54,573 bases of DNA from Methanobacteriota archaeon (GCA_013288705.1 JABDBI010000002.1:64880-119452); one strand, 5' to 3'. Positions 15,468 through 24,271 are shown, counted from the stretch's first letter. Made by a program: numbers and translations. Notes: a model not told the origin generated them from the sequence alone.

Positions 15468-16259
15468 ATGGATCATCACCACTCCTGGTACAACTTTTTG
15501 CCTTGGTACGACGCGCTCTACCACTACTTCCAAGACAATTTCGCCGGCACCGTCGTGTTCAACGGCGGCATTATGCCGGCACATGGCCACTTCGAAACCA
15601 TCCATCACTTGGTCGCTGGCGTACTCGTGATCCTCACCCTCGTGGTACTATCGCTCATGGCGCGTGCCCGCCTGCGCAACCTAGAAGAAGCCGTCATCCC
15701 ATCACCAAAATTTAATCTCCTCAACTTCTTTGAAATGATTTTGCAAGTTGTGATGAACCTCATGCGCGACGTCATCGGCGACGACTACAAACGTCACGTC
15801 CCATTCGTCGGCTCACTTGCGCTATTTATTCTATTCTCCAATTTGCTCGGACTTGTCCCCGGATTCATCCCGCCCACCGACAATCTGAACACCACGCTCG
15901 CGTGTGGTCTTGTCGTCTTTATCTATTTTAACGTCCAAGGCTTCAAAGCCCACGGCATTGGCCACATCACCCACTTGGCCAACCCAATCGGCGAATGGTG
16001 GGGCTGGTTCCTCGCGCCGCTCCTGTTCCCCATCGAGGCCATTGGACTCTTGGTGCGGCCCTTTTCCCTCGGTGTTCGTCTCGCCGGCAATATGATCGGC
16101 GACCACCGCGTGCTTTTGGCTTTCGCTGGATTGGTGCCTTTTGTGGTGCCCTTGCCATTTTTTGCTTTGGGTCTATTGGTCGCTGTCATTCAAACGGTGG
16201 TCTTTTGTCTTTTAACTTGTGTCTATATTTCTTTGCATACGCAGGAAGCTAGCCACTAA
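15468..16259 (+). CDS. atpB: ATP synthase Fo subunit a
   Basis: 263 residues, the membrane stator with the ion half-channels. It begins [17 protein letters not shown]. The conserved helix with the essential arginine is [21 protein letters not shown], where the Arg in GVRLAGNM faces the c-ring glutamate. The C-terminal helix [20 protein letters not shown] is also typical. The first ~660 bases use C-ending codons heavily, unlike the G/T-ending codons of atpI and of the last ~130 bases of atpB itself. Confidence 0.96.
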   Translation: MDHHHSWYNFLPWYDALYHYFQDNFAGTVVFNGGIMPAHGHFETIHHLVAGVLVILTLVVLSLMARARLRNLEEAVIPSPKFNLLNFFEMILQVVMNLMRDVIGDDYKRHVPFVGSLALFILFSNLLGLVPGFIPPTDNLNTTLACGLVVFIYFNVQGFKAHGIGHITHLANPIGEWWGWFLAPLLFPIEAIGLLVRPFSLGVRLAGNMIGDHRVLLAFAGLVPFVVPLPFFALGLLVAVIQTVVFCLLTCVYISLHTQEASH

Positions 16260-16276
16260 ACTTTTGGAGAAGGTTC

Positions 16277-16603
16277 ATGAAAAACGTAGGTGTGAAATTT
16301 TTTGGTTTTATTGCAACTCTAACAATGGCTTCCGCTGCGTTTGCTGCTGAAGGGGTAGAGGGTGCTTCCTCTTCTCACTTCGGCCTCTATGCAATTGCTG
16401 CAGCGTTGGCGATTGGCTTGCCCGCCTTGGGCGGCACACTCGGCCAGGGCCGTGCGGCTTCGGCAGCGCTCGAGGGTATTGCGCGTAATCCAGGGGCGTC
16501 GGGTAAGATTTTCGTGCCGATGATTCTTTGTATGGCGCTGATTGAGTCGCTGGTGTTGTTTGGTTTGGTCATGGCCATTATGTTGTCGGGTAACATTCAC
16601 TAA
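16277..16603 (+). CDS. atpE: ATP synthase Fo subunit c with N-terminal signal-like extension
   Basis: 108 residues. A cleavable-looking leader (about 1-24, ending ASAAFAAEG) precedes the two-helix hairpin. Helix 1 contains [20 protein letters not shown]; helix 2 is [18 protein letters not shown]. The ion-binding carboxylate is Glu90. Gln57 and Ser91 occupy the Gln32 and Ser66 positions of Na+-binding c subunits (33-residue Gln-to-Glu spacing kept), but the Thr67 and Tyr70 positions are Leu and Phe, so ion specificity is uncertain. GGAGAAGG precedes the ATG. prmA starts on the base after its stop codon. Confidence 0.94.
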   Translation: MKNVGVKFFGFIATLTMASAAFAAEGVEGASSSHFGLYAIAAALAIGLPALGGTLGQGRAASAALEGIARNPGASGKIFVPMILCMALIESLVLFGLVMAIMLSGNIH

Positions 16604-17491
16604 ATGACTGAAACTTGGCGACAATTATCGATTACCGTCGCCGAGGAGTTCAGTGCAGATGTGCAGGCGCTGCTTCTTGCGGAAGGGGCGCTTGGGCTCG
16701 AAGTTGTCGATGACGAGACGCGGGCTGTGCCGGAGAAGCCGTTTGTGGCGCGGCATGTCGCGGAGATTGTGGCGACGTTTTCGAGCGGGAAATCCCCCTT
16801 TGTCCCCCTTTTTCAAAGGGGGGAAGTTATCTCGTATCGGTGGGGGGAGATTGCCGATCAGGGGTGGGAGGATCGGTTTCGGGCGGAGTGGAAGGCGTTT
16901 TCTCTCGGGGAAGGGATTTGGATTGTGCCCTCGTGGGAGCAGGCACAATTCAGTATGCCATCTGACGCTACCGTTGTTCTCTATCTCGATCCTGGGCTTG
17001 CTTTTGGCACAGGCCATCACGAAACTACGGCGCTCTGCGGGCGCGGTTTAGTTCACGCAGTTCGAAATTATGGTAGGCCAGAAGCGCTTCGTGTGCTCGA
17101 CGTGGGTACTGGCACCGGTATCTTGGCTTTCATCGCTTTGAAACTCGGCGTGAAAGACGTCGTCGGTACCGATATAGACCACAAGGCACTCGAAGTAGCG
17201 ATGGAAAACGCAAAAGTGAATCTTTGCGATGATCGCTTTCAAGTCACCGATGCGCAGCCAGACTACGCAGGCCAAGTTTTTGACATCGTGGTTGCCAATA
17301 TTTTATCGCAGCCACTCATCGACATGGCCGCTCAAATCAAAGGCGCACTCAAGCCTAAAGGCAGATTGCTTTTGAGTGGTATCTTGCGCGATCAAGCAGA
17401 AGGTGTGCGCCGCGCTTATCAAGCACAAGGGTTGCTGCATCTGCAAACAGAAGAAGAGAATGGTTGGGTGCTGATCTCTTTTCAAGGATGA
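16604..17491 (+). CDS. prmA: Ribosomal protein L11 methyltransferase
   Basis: Trimethylates ribosomal protein L11 using S-adenosylmethionine. 295 residues. The small N-terminal L11-binding domain (TWRQLSITVAEEFSADVQAL) is followed by a linker and the class I methyltransferase domain: DPGLAFGTGHHETT, LDVGTGTGILAFIALKLG, and the catalytic-loop motif VVANILSQPLIDMA. The peptide KSPFVPLFQRGE at about residues 63-74 is encoded by palindrome R4 and lies between N-terminal domain and catalytic region. It begins right after atpE and ends tail-to-tail with pdxA (10-base overlap). Confidence 0.93.
   Translation: MTETWRQLSITVAEEFSADVQALLLAEGALGLEVVDDETRAVPEKPFVARHVAEIVATFSSGKSPFVPLFQRGEVISYRWGEIADQGWEDRFRAEWKAFSLGEGIWIVPSWEQAQFSMPSDATVVLYLDPGLAFGTGHHETTALCGRGLVHAVRNYGRPEALRVLDVGTGTGILAFIALKLGVKDVVGTDIDHKALEVAMENAKVNLCDDRFQVTDAQPDYAGQVFDIVVANILSQPLIDMAAQIKGALKPKGRLLLSGILRDQAEGVRRAYQAQGLLHLQTEEENGWVLISFQG
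16790..16825 (+). repeat. Palindromic repeat family 1, copy R4, in frame in prmA
   Basis: AAATCCCCCTTTGTCCCCC followed by an A/T spacer and AAAGGGGGGAA. It encodes KSPFVPLFQRGE without disturbing the prmA frame. The peptide matches those made from R5 and R7 in menD and menC. Confidence 0.9.
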
Positions 17492-18537
17492 AAGAGCTTA
17501 TGCAATCTCGCACTTTCTTTGTGTAATCCGAGTAATGAAGCCAGGCATATCGCTTCCGTGAGAGAATCAGCGTCGGCAGTGCCAGTGCCAACAATATCAT
17601 CTGCAGTGCCATGAGCCGGGCTCGTGCGAGGTACCGTAAGTCCAAACGTAATGTTCGCCACGCGACCACCTGCAACGAGCTTATAGGGCGCAAGCCCTTG
17701 ATCATGCATCATTGCCAGCACAGCATGTGGCCACTTGTCTTTGTGCACGCGATGCAAGTTGCCAAAGAAACCATCTGCTGGGACAGGACCTTCGACGTGC
17801 AGTCCTTCGCTTTGCAAACGCTGTATTGCCGGGATGATGATATCCTGTTCTTCCGTACCGATAAGGCCACCTTCGCCCGCATGGGGATTTAGCCCAAGCA
17901 CGACGATGCGTATGTCTCCACTCGGCGTTTCACAAAGGTCAGACGCCGCATCGCGCAAACGCATCGTGAGTTTGTATATCTTGTCAGCGGTGATTTCCTC
18001 GGACACACGCTTGATGGGCACATGAATAGTCGCGAGCCCAAGCGCAAAAGTTGGCCCATAAAAACACATGAGCGGCGGGTCATCGTCGCTTTTCAAATAG
18101 TGATGGAGAAGCTCTGTCTGCCCTGCAAACGACTTTCCTTCCACATCTTTGAGCGCAGCTTTGCGTATTGGCCCGGTTACAATTCCCGTTAGTTTCCCAG
18201 ATTGTGCGAGCTTGATGGCTTCGAGAAGCGCTTGTTTTTGCGCGACGAGTGCGTTGCCATCGGGAGGTGCGCCGGGTGTCACGAGAAGTGCAGGATCGTC
18301 GCTGTCTTCCTTGGTGCAGTAGACCATCTGCGGACCAAAACGCCCATGGATCAGAACAAGATGGCCATTGCGTTCCGCCTTGACCTCCCGCATTCCCGCG
18401 CACCGCATGAGATGCCCAGCGCTGCCACACCACATGAAGCGCGCACCGACGGGCAACGCAGCTGCAGCGATTGCTAAGGGAAATAGTTCTGGCCCAATGC
18501 CCGCCGGACATCCGGGTGTAAGCGCAAGCGTGACCAT
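17482..18537 (-). CDS. pdxA: 4-hydroxythreonine-4-phosphate dehydrogenase
   Basis: NAD-dependent step of DXP-dependent pyridoxal-phosphate synthesis. 351 residues, full length. Diagnostic regions: LTPGCPAGIGPEL at the N-terminus; GPIRKAALKDVEGKSFAGQT and ELLHHY; GLNPHAGEGGLIGTEE; DGFFGNLHRV; and MMHDQGLAPYKLV with a metal-ligand His. The other metal His residues are in LLHH and NPHAG. The C-terminus is convergent with prmA. It is divergent from lgt. Confidence 0.94.
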   Translation of the reverse strand: MVTLALTPGCPAGIGPELFPLAIAAAALPVGARFMWCGSAGHLMRCAGMREVKAERNGHLVLIHGRFGPQMVYCTKEDSDDPALLVTPGAPPDGNALVAQKQALLEAIKLAQSGKLTGIVTGPIRKAALKDVEGKSFAGQTELLHHYLKSDDDPPLMCFYGPTFALGLATIHVPIKRVSEEITADKIYKLTMRLRDAASDLCETPSGDIRIVVLGLNPHAGEGGLIGTEEQDIIIPAIQRLQSEGLHVEGPVPADGFFGNLHRVHKDKWPHAVLAMMHDQGLAPYKLVAGGRVANITFGLTVPRTSPAHGTADDIVGTGTADADSLTEAICLASLLGLHKESARLHKLFHP

Positions 18538-18615
18538 GGTTTTTGGTCCTTTATGCTGGTGGTGTTTTATGATACGCTGCGCAGCAAAATAAGTCTATCG
18601 TCGGAGCGTGTCGCT

Positions 18616-19518
18616 ATGTTGCCTGAACTGTTTCGTTTGCCAATCATTCATTTGCCTGTTCATACCTATGGCGTTATGATGGTCACCGGCTTTTTAGCCG
18701 CCCTCTATATTTCATACAGGCAGGGTCTGCGCCAAGGCATGCTCTACAATGATGCTTTGGATTTTGGCTTTTGGGCGCTTTTAGGCGGCATTCTCGGCGC
18801 GCGCATCGTCTTCATCATGGTGGAATGGCGATCTTATTTTATCGAGCGGCCTTTCGTCAAAGTAGAAGCGCTAGGTATCAATATCCCCGCGGTGTTTGCC
18901 TTGTGGCAAGGTGGCCTCGTCTTTTGGGGCTCTATGATTGGTGGTGCGGTTGCGTTTTGGATCTTTTGCCAAAAGCGTGGTTTGCCCAAAGCCCAGTTTG
19001 CCGATTTAATGGTTATTGGCATTCCACTCGCCCAGGTGTTTGGTCGTATTGGCTGTGTAGCGGCGGGTTGCTGTTACGGTTCTCCTTATTATCACATCGA
19101 TGCAGTTGGCAAGGTTGTTTCTGACTTGCCGCTTGCGATGCGCTTTCCGATGGGTTCGCTCGCGTACAATGGTTTATTGGAGAAAGCGAGTCCGCAGCTC
19201 ACGGAAGTCATGCACAATCTTGGCACCACACCACCACTTTTTCCTTCTCAACTTGCAGAAGCGTTTGGTGCGGCCGGTATCTTTTTTGTTTTGCTATTTG
19301 TTTCAACGCGCAAGTGGTTTCACGGTCAGGTGCTGCTCACCTACGCAATATTGTATTCGGTGATGCGATCCATTCTGGAGCTCTACCGTGGTGATGCGGC
19401 ACGTGGCTATGTGATCCCTGGCGTGTTGTCGACAAGTCAATTTATTTCAATTTTAGTCGTCGGCGCTTCAATTATTGCTATGCTGTACTGGCGAGGACAA
19501 AATCAACGCAAGGCATAA
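18616..19518 (+). CDS. lgt: Prolipoprotein diacylglyceryl transferase
   Basis: Inner-membrane enzyme that attaches diacylglycerol to the lipobox cysteine of prolipoproteins. The ATG at 18616 (MLPELFRLPIIHLPVHTYGV) is preferred: GGAG lies nine bases upstream and the start matches family N-termini. An upstream start at 18553 would add 21 unrelated residues. 300 residues and about seven transmembrane helices. The conserved periplasmic motif is QVFGRIGCVAAGCCYG (the GR-x-G region). The many lipoprotein signals in the window are its expected substrates. thyA follows after three bases, an arrangement also seen in E. coli. Confidence 0.94.
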   Translation: MLPELFRLPIIHLPVHTYGVMMVTGFLAALYISYRQGLRQGMLYNDALDFGFWALLGGILGARIVFIMVEWRSYFIERPFVKVEALGINIPAVFALWQGGLVFWGSMIGGAVAFWIFCQKRGLPKAQFADLMVIGIPLAQVFGRIGCVAAGCCYGSPYYHIDAVGKVVSDLPLAMRFPMGSLAYNGLLEKASPQLTEVMHNLGTTPPLFPSQLAEAFGAAGIFFVLLFVSTRKWFHGQVLLTYAILYSVMRSILELYRGDAARGYVIPGVLSTSQFISILVVGASIIAMLYWRGQNQRKA

Positions 19519-19521
19519 GTC

Positions 19522-20316
19522 ATGCAGCAATATCTGGCCCTGATGCAGCACATACTTGCGCATGGGGCACAAAAAGCGGATCGAACGGGCACGGGTACGT
19601 TGAGCGTGTTTGGCTACCAAATGCGTTTTGATTTGAGCGCTGGTTTTCCATTGCTCACAACGAAGAAAGTGCATTTGCGGTCGATTATCCACGAGCTTTT
19701 GTGGTTTTTGCGGGGCGACACCAATGTGCGTTCGCTGAATGAGAACAAAGTGACGATTTGGGATGAGTGGGCTGATAAAGATGGTGAACTAGGTCCCATC
19801 TATGGCAAGCAATGGCGTTCTTGGCCCGACGGAAATGGCGGTGAAGTGGATCAAATTGCAAACTTGACTCACATGCTGAAGAACAATCCGGATTCACGGC
19901 GGCTTATCGTGAGCGCTTGGAACGTGCCAGAGTTGGACAAGATGGCGTTGCCACCCTGTCATTGTTTGTTTCAGTTTTACGTCGCCAATGGGCGGCTTTC
20001 TTGCCAGCTCTATCAGCGCAGCGCGGATGTTTTTTTGGGCGTGCCATTTAACATCGCTTCTTATGCGTTGCTCACGCAGATGGTTGCCCAGGTGGCCGGA
20101 CTGCAGCTAGGCGAATTTATACACACGTTTGGGGATGCGCATCTTTACTTAAACCATCTTGACCAGGCGAAAGAGCAGTTGGCGAGAGTGCCATATGCGC
20201 TTCCTACAATGCAGATTAATCCGTCGGTACGATCGATTTTTGATTTTCGATTTGAAGATTTTAGCCTTGTGAACTACCAAAGCCACCCTCGGATAGAGGC
20301 GCCTATTTCGGTGTAA
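19522..20316 (+). CDS. thyA: Thymidylate synthase
   Basis: Methylates dUMP to dTMP with methylenetetrahydrofolate. 264 residues, exactly the E. coli ThyA length. The catalytic cysteine is in [31 protein letters not shown] and [15 protein letters not shown] bind dUMP and folate. An [11 protein letters not shown] loop near the N-terminus holds the phosphate-binding arginine. It lies between lgt and folA, which regenerates the folate it oxidises. Confidence 0.97.
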   Translation: MQQYLALMQHILAHGAQKADRTGTGTLSVFGYQMRFDLSAGFPLLTTKKVHLRSIIHELLWFLRGDTNVRSLNENKVTIWDEWADKDGELGPIYGKQWRSWPDGNGGEVDQIANLTHMLKNNPDSRRLIVSAWNVPELDKMALPPCHCLFQFYVANGRLSCQLYQRSADVFLGVPFNIASYALLTQMVAQVAGLQLGEFIHTFGDAHLYLNHLDQAKEQLARVPYALPTMQINPSVRSIFDFRFEDFSLVNYQSHPRIEAPISV

Positions 20317-20320
20317 CAGC

Positions 20321-20785
20321 ATGATCATTTCTTTGATTGCAGCGATGACGCCGAGCGGAGTGATTGGCAAAGACAATGCGCTACCTTGGCGATTGCCGGA
20401 AGATTTGAAGAATTTTAAGCGGGTGACGCTCGGCAAGCCGATTATTATGGGTCGCAAGACGTTTGAGTCGATGAATAGTAAGCCGCTGCCCGGGAGGCAC
20501 AATATCATATTGACGCACGCGCAAGATTTTGAGGCGCCTGGATGTACAGTTGTGCATTCGGTCGAAGAGGCTTTGCATGCGGCGGGAAATGTAGAAGAGG
20601 TTGTGGTGATCGGAGGGGCGAAGGTTTATGAGGAGTTCTTGCCGATTGCTACGCGTTTCTATTTGACCCGGGTCCATCACGAATATGATGGGGATACGTA
20701 TTTTCCGAACGTGAACTGGGGACAATGGAAAGTGATTGAGGAGAGCAGGCGGGAGTCATTTACAATGGTCACAATGGAGAGGTAA
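20321..20785 (+). CDS. folA: Dihydrofolate reductase
   Basis: NADPH-dependent reduction of dihydrofolate. 154 residues. Family motifs: MIISLIAAMTPSGVIGKDNA, then LPWRLPEDLKNFKR with the catalytic acidic residue in the PED segment, GKPIIMGRKTFESM, and VVIGGAKVYEEFLP. It starts four bases after thyA, so the two are co-expressed. A large hairpin follows at the stop codon. Confidence 0.96.
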   Translation: MIISLIAAMTPSGVIGKDNALPWRLPEDLKNFKRVTLGKPIIMGRKTFESMNSKPLPGRHNIILTHAQDFEAPGCTVVHSVEEALHAAGNVEEVVVIGGAKVYEEFLPIATRFYLTRVHHEYDGDTYFPNVNWGQWKVIEESRRESFTMVTMER

Positions 20786-20853
20786 CTTGTAATTTCCGTC
20801 AATTTTGACGGTTTTTGCTTGTAAAAAACGGCAAAAATGACGGAAATTGCAAG
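20786..20853. terminator. Large imperfect hairpin, probable bidirectional terminator
   Basis: Two ~33-base arms (from CTTGTAATTTCCGTCA to TGACGGAAATTGCAAG) match at roughly 28 of 33 positions and contain T/A runs on both strands. The hairpin sits between convergent folA and the deacetylase-like gene. The left arm alone can also form CCGTCAA/TTGACGG, so an alternative smaller stem exists. Confidence 0.6.
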
Positions 20854-20858
20854 AAGGG

Positions 20859-22097
20859 CTAGTTTCTAAACACCTGCGTCAGCTCTCCAAGCGTCACATA
20901 TACCGCCGGTCCCATGTCCCGATAATATGCATGCTGCTCCACGTGGTCGATCGCCTTTTGCATGCGCACAAAGCGATCATGCGTGAACGAATCTACGGGG
21001 TGAAAACCAATCTGGTACACGGTAGATCGATTGAGTGGCTTACCCTCAGGCTGATTCTGGTCGTACACCTGAATCATATCTTTCGCAGAGATGTAATCTA
21101 CCAACACACCGTTGTCTGGCACCTCGAGCAGTGACGGAAACGGATAGTAAGGTTGGCTGGTCTCGGTAATGCCCGCCCAACGCGCCATGTTCCAATCATA
21201 TAACGGATAACCCAGCCAAGAAATAAGTCGATGTGCTGGTACTGCTGATGAATCCGCATTGAATCCAGTGTTGATCAGTGCGCGAAACACCGTGTCGCTC
21301 GCAGTCCATCCACCCGCGCGAAAAGATGTTGGTCGCCCGAGGCCATGTTTGGCGTAAACTTCGATGGATGTTTGCAAGATCTTTGTCATTTCCTCTTCCG
21401 AGTAAGCTGCCAAAATCGTCGTGTAGCCAGTACCGTCGTCAGTGCCAAACGTCTCTTTGGTTTTGCAGTTTACACCCGTGGTATTTACGAAATGACACCA
21501 GCCGTGGATGTGAACGCCCAGTTCATCGCCGTATACATTACGTTGCCGCTTGATAAATGTATCGATTTCTTGTCGCCTGGCTTCGGTGATTTCTGGATCA
21601 GTATAGTGATACGGCGCGAAGAACTGGGTGATGCGCAGTTTGGGAAAGCGCTGATGCAAGTCTTCCATCCAATTGAGTACCGTATTGTCGGTACGTGTGT
21701 CATCCCAGTCGGTAGAGACGACGACGTACAATGGGTATGAAACGTGGAGCGTTGTCGTTGCGACGATGCTCGAACTGGGTTTGCTTTTTACATTGACTGT
21801 ATAGTCGCCTGGCCCCAGATCTTGAATGGGCAGTTCGACGCGCAGTGGTCCGCTCATGGTGCGTGTTGCTGTTACGCTCAATGCATCGCCGACTGATACT
21901 TTGTATTCGTTATCGCTCAGGTGCGACCCTATTGTTAGGATTGCGCGTTCTTCGCCTTGCGTGAGGCCATCACTTTTTAAGACCCAAGACTTCTCGAGAA
22001 CGATTTCCGGAACCGTAGGTCTCGGAGCCGCAAGGGCAAAGTGGGATGAGAGGGTGAATGCAGCGATGAGGAAAGAAATTGGGTGTCTACTAACCAT
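20859..22097 (-). CDS. Exported polysaccharide-deacetylase-like (NodB-fold) protein
   Basis: 412 residues with a Sec signal peptide (about 1-23, ending FALAAP). A beta-rich N-terminal domain (about 30-120, VSVGDALSVTATRTMSGPLR) precedes a polysaccharide-deacetylase-like catalytic fold. Candidate metal and catalytic residues are the double Asp in VVSTDWDDTRTD and the His-x-His in DELGVHIHGWCHF. FRAGGWTASD and QIGFHPVDS resemble later NodB motifs. The order Asp, HxH, Arg fits carbohydrate esterase family 4 or a relative; the substrate is unknown. It is the last of three minus-strand genes for exported proteins. Confidence 0.65.
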   Translation of the reverse strand: MVSRHPISFLIAAFTLSSHFALAAPRPTVPEIVLEKSWVLKSDGLTQGEERAILTIGSHLSDNEYKVSVGDALSVTATRTMSGPLRVELPIQDLGPGDYTVNVKSKPSSSIVATTTLHVSYPLYVVVSTDWDDTRTDNTVLNWMEDLHQRFPKLRITQFFAPYHYTDPEITEARRQEIDTFIKRQRNVYGDELGVHIHGWCHFVNTTGVNCKTKETFGTDDGTGYTTILAAYSEEEMTKILQTSIEVYAKHGLGRPTSFRAGGWTASDTVFRALINTGFNADSSAVPAHRLISWLGYPLYDWNMARWAGITETSQPYYPFPSLLEVPDNGVLVDYISAKDMIQVYDQNQPEGKPLNRSTVYQIGFHPVDSFTHDRFVRMQKAIDHVEQHAYYRDMGPAVYVTLGELTQVFRN

Positions 22098-22143
22098 GGC
22101 ATGTTTCCTATGAGGGTGCCATGGTTAGTAGTGGCGTGCGGTA

Positions 22144-22860
22144 TCAATTGGCTATCGGACAAGTGATTTCACATGCTGCCGACGTACCCGGCTCGCATTT
22201 CTTGATGTATTTGATCAACGAAGTGGCTTCACCGAAATCTTCGCTAGTATGGAGTGGAGTGATGTCTGGCATTTGTTCAAAGCCAGGGAGATTGGTTGGA
22301 TCGCAGGCGGATTTGACGTTGAGCGAGATCTCAGTCGTCGAAGGCGTGGGATACTCTGGGTTAGTTGCTAAAGCATCGACGAGTGTTTTCTTGAGCTTGT
22401 ACTGACAGGTTACGTACCTTCCAATTTCAGGAGAACGCTCTGGTTCCGTTACAATGATGGCCACCGGGTCGTCGATCAAGTCGCTTATAGCGGCGCGAAT
22501 GAGCGCTTCCATTTCCCGTTCTTGAACCAAAAGTCCGAACTGTAGGGCTGCAGTCTCCGTTGGACCGATCTCGGTTGGGTCAAAAAACCATAAAACTGTT
22601 GTTCCAAAAGGGTCAGCAGTGACCTGTTTACTAATAGCCGATAGTGCAGGGCAATGGATTTGATGCTGTGGTAATGGTTTGCTGATATTGAACAGCGACT
22701 CCCACGGCGATTCCCTCAGCGAATCAACATATCCAGCATCAAAATCTTGCGGCTCAATATCATAGATATACGTGAGATTTGGATCATCCGTGTAATTTTT
22801 GCTGGCGCCAAGTGCCAAGAAACACGCAATTAACCCGATTATTCGCAATTGAATTCGCAT
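22144..22860 (-). CDS. Exported protein of unknown function (LWFFD family)
   Basis: 238 residues, not recognised. The N-terminus MRIQLRIIGLIACFLALGAS is a signal sequence. LIAC could be a lipobox, but the following residues are hydrophobic, so ordinary Sec cleavage is equally possible. Six to seven cysteines suggest disulfides in the periplasm or outside. The segment TTVLWFFDPTEIGP followed by a helix QEREMEALIRAAISDL resembles LYYLWFFDSK plus its following helix in the lipoprotein at 31667-32164, so the two may be distant paralogues. It lies between the deacetylase-like gene and the DUF3465 gene. Confidence 0.6.
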   Translation of the reverse strand: MRIQLRIIGLIACFLALGASKNYTDDPNLTYIYDIEPQDFDAGYVDSLRESPWESLFNISKPLPQHQIHCPALSAISKQVTADPFGTTVLWFFDPTEIGPTETAALQFGLLVQEREMEALIRAAISDLIDDPVAIIVTEPERSPEIGRYVTCQYKLKKTLVDALATNPEYPTPSTTEISLNVKSACDPTNLPGFEQMPDITPLHTSEDFGEATSLIKYIKKCEPGTSAACEITCPIAN

Positions 22861-22915
22861 ATTAGTACTCCTGTTGATTCAGCCTATAACAGGAGTACTG
22901 TCGCGACGCCACCCA

Positions 22916-23437
22916 TCAATCTTCAGGATCCGGTATAGGCTCCGCGCCGATGTGTGTGCGCTGTCCACACAGAACGCCATCAATAACCAAAAATCCCGAC
23001 TCATGCCTCGAAGAAGGAGAAGCGTGTACCCAATGCATAATCGCACCATCCGGCGATGGCGGATAATGCCCTGTTCTAGCATCTGCCGTGATGTAGTCTC
23101 CGCACGCTTCAATTTTTTCCCCAGGCCTTAAATCTGGTACCGACCCAAAATCTTCGTTGTAGACAATTTCGATAGTACCATCGTCGGAATCGGCAATTCG
23201 TACCTCGAGATGGTGGTGGTTACTGTGATCATGGTAGTTTCGCACCAGAGTACCGAGGATATGGGCGCGCGCATGGAATTGATTTCGGGTATCCCGCTTC
23301 AACTCGAGCACGCGCGCGTTATCGACCGGCAACTCTTGCCCATGGGACAAACAGACAGGTGCCCGTTCATCTGCTTGGCTCATCGCGATTGGCAAATAGA
23401 AAAACAAAAGTGCGATTCTTATCACGTGTTGTTTCAT
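22916..23437 (-). CDS. Exported DUF3465-type protein
   Basis: 173 residues from ATG 23437. An upstream extension of 33 codons exists but the signal peptide begins here (MKQHVIRIALLFFYLPIAMS). The mature part has the DUF3465 pattern: an OB-like strand set with HARAHILGTLVRNYHDHSNH and HHLEVRI, EKIEACGDYITA, and the C-terminal GAIMHWVHASPSSRHESGFL. The recurring histidines could bind metal. The biochemical role of the family is not known to me. It is divergent from crcB with a 91-base gap. Confidence 0.75.
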   Translation of the reverse strand: MKQHVIRIALLFFYLPIAMSQADERAPVCLSHGQELPVDNARVLELKRDTRNQFHARAHILGTLVRNYHDHSNHHHLEVRIADSDDGTIEIVYNEDFGSVPDLRPGEKIEACGDYITADARTGHYPPSPDGAIMHWVHASPSSRHESGFLVIDGVLCGQRTHIGAEPIPDPED

Positions 23438-23528
23438 CGAACACCCATTGAGTGTACTGGCCAAGTAACTTAGTGTTGTACAGGCAGGCTGATGTTCAGG
23501 ATAAGAAAAATTGGGAGCCGCGGCTGAC

Positions 23529-23912
23529 ATGGGCAAGTTTCTTTTGATCGGTTTGGGCGGCGCGGTTGGTACTTGGGCACGCTACCTGATTTCTGGGTTC
23601 ATGCTTCGCATGCTCGGAACAGCATTCCCATATGGCACGCTGACGGTGAACCTGGTTGGGTCGTTTTTGATCGGTGCGATTATGCACATTGGGCTGTCGA
23701 CTGAACTATTATCGCCGACGACGCGAATTGTTTTGACCGTGGGCGTGATGGGCGGATTTACAACCTATTCAAGCTTCAACTATGAGACAATGCAGTACTT
23801 TCAAGAGGGCGAGCTCTTCCGAGGTTTGCTCAATCTGCTGGTCATGGTTTGTTGTTGTGTCGTTGCAGGTTGGATGGGATTGGTATTTGCTAGGCGGCTT
23901 GTGGGTAGCTGA
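23529..23912 (+). CDS. crcB: Fluoride channel CrcB/Fluc
   Basis: Small dual-topology membrane protein that exports fluoride. 127 residues from ATG 23529, four transmembrane helices. Diagnostic motifs: GGAVGTWARYLIS, GTLTVNLVGSFLIGAI with the pore Asn, and GGFTTYSSFNYE carrying the Phe-box and Na+-site region. It is followed by a DUF190 gene, a common crcB partner. No convincing fluoride riboswitch was found upstream. Confidence 0.94.
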   Translation: MGKFLLIGLGGAVGTWARYLISGFMLRMLGTAFPYGTLTVNLVGSFLIGAIMHIGLSTELLSPTTRIVLTVGVMGGFTTYSSFNYETMQYFQEGELFRGLLNLLVMVCCCVVAGWMGLVFARRLVGS

Positions 23913-23929
23913 CGCATGAAGGAGAAGAC

Positions 23930-24271
23930 ATGAGAGTCCTCGATGGAGAGCAGGTTTTGGTGCGCATCTTTATTGGCGAGTCCAGTAAGTGGCAAGGTGA
24001 AAGCTTGCGAAAAGCGCTATTGGAGCGGCTGAAAACAGAGGGTTTTGCCGGGGCGACGGCGTTTCATGCGACAGCCGGTTTTGGTGCGCGCAGCATCATG
24101 CATACTGCGAGCATCTTGCGCCTCTCGGAAGATCTGCCGGTGCTGATTGAAGTTGTCGATACGAAAGAAAAGATCAATGCACTCATGCCGATATTGGATG
24201 AGATGATATCCGGGGGCATGGTGACTATGGAAAACGTGCGGGTTCTAAAGTATGGCCCGAGATCTGATTGA
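23930..24271 (+). CDS. DUF190 family protein (crcB-associated)
   Basis: 113 residues with a ferredoxin-like/PII-like alpha-beta pattern. Typical pieces are QVLVRIFIGESSKWQGESL, GFAGATAFHATAGFGA, LPVLIEVVDTKEKINAL and MVTMENVRVLKY. DUF190 proteins commonly neighbour crcB; a regulatory role linked to fluoride export is inferred only from that association. It starts 17 bases after crcB with AGGAG upstream (GAAGGAGAAGAC). Confidence 0.88.
   Translation: MRVLDGEQVLVRIFIGESSKWQGESLRKALLERLKTEGFAGATAFHATAGFGARSIMHTASILRLSEDLPVLIEVVDTKEKINALMPILDEMISGGMVTMENVRVLKYGPRSD

Noticed and set aside
10737-16603. N-type Na+-ATPase operon
   Set aside because: Those operons start with atpD-atpC, carry atpQ/atpR and lack delta; here delta is present and the order differs.
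23438-23528. Fluoride riboswitch upstream of crcB
   Set aside because: A GGCTGATG stretch at 23486-23493 recalls the crcB motif, but the upstream GGNGATGG stem and the pseudoknot partners are not present, so it is not called.
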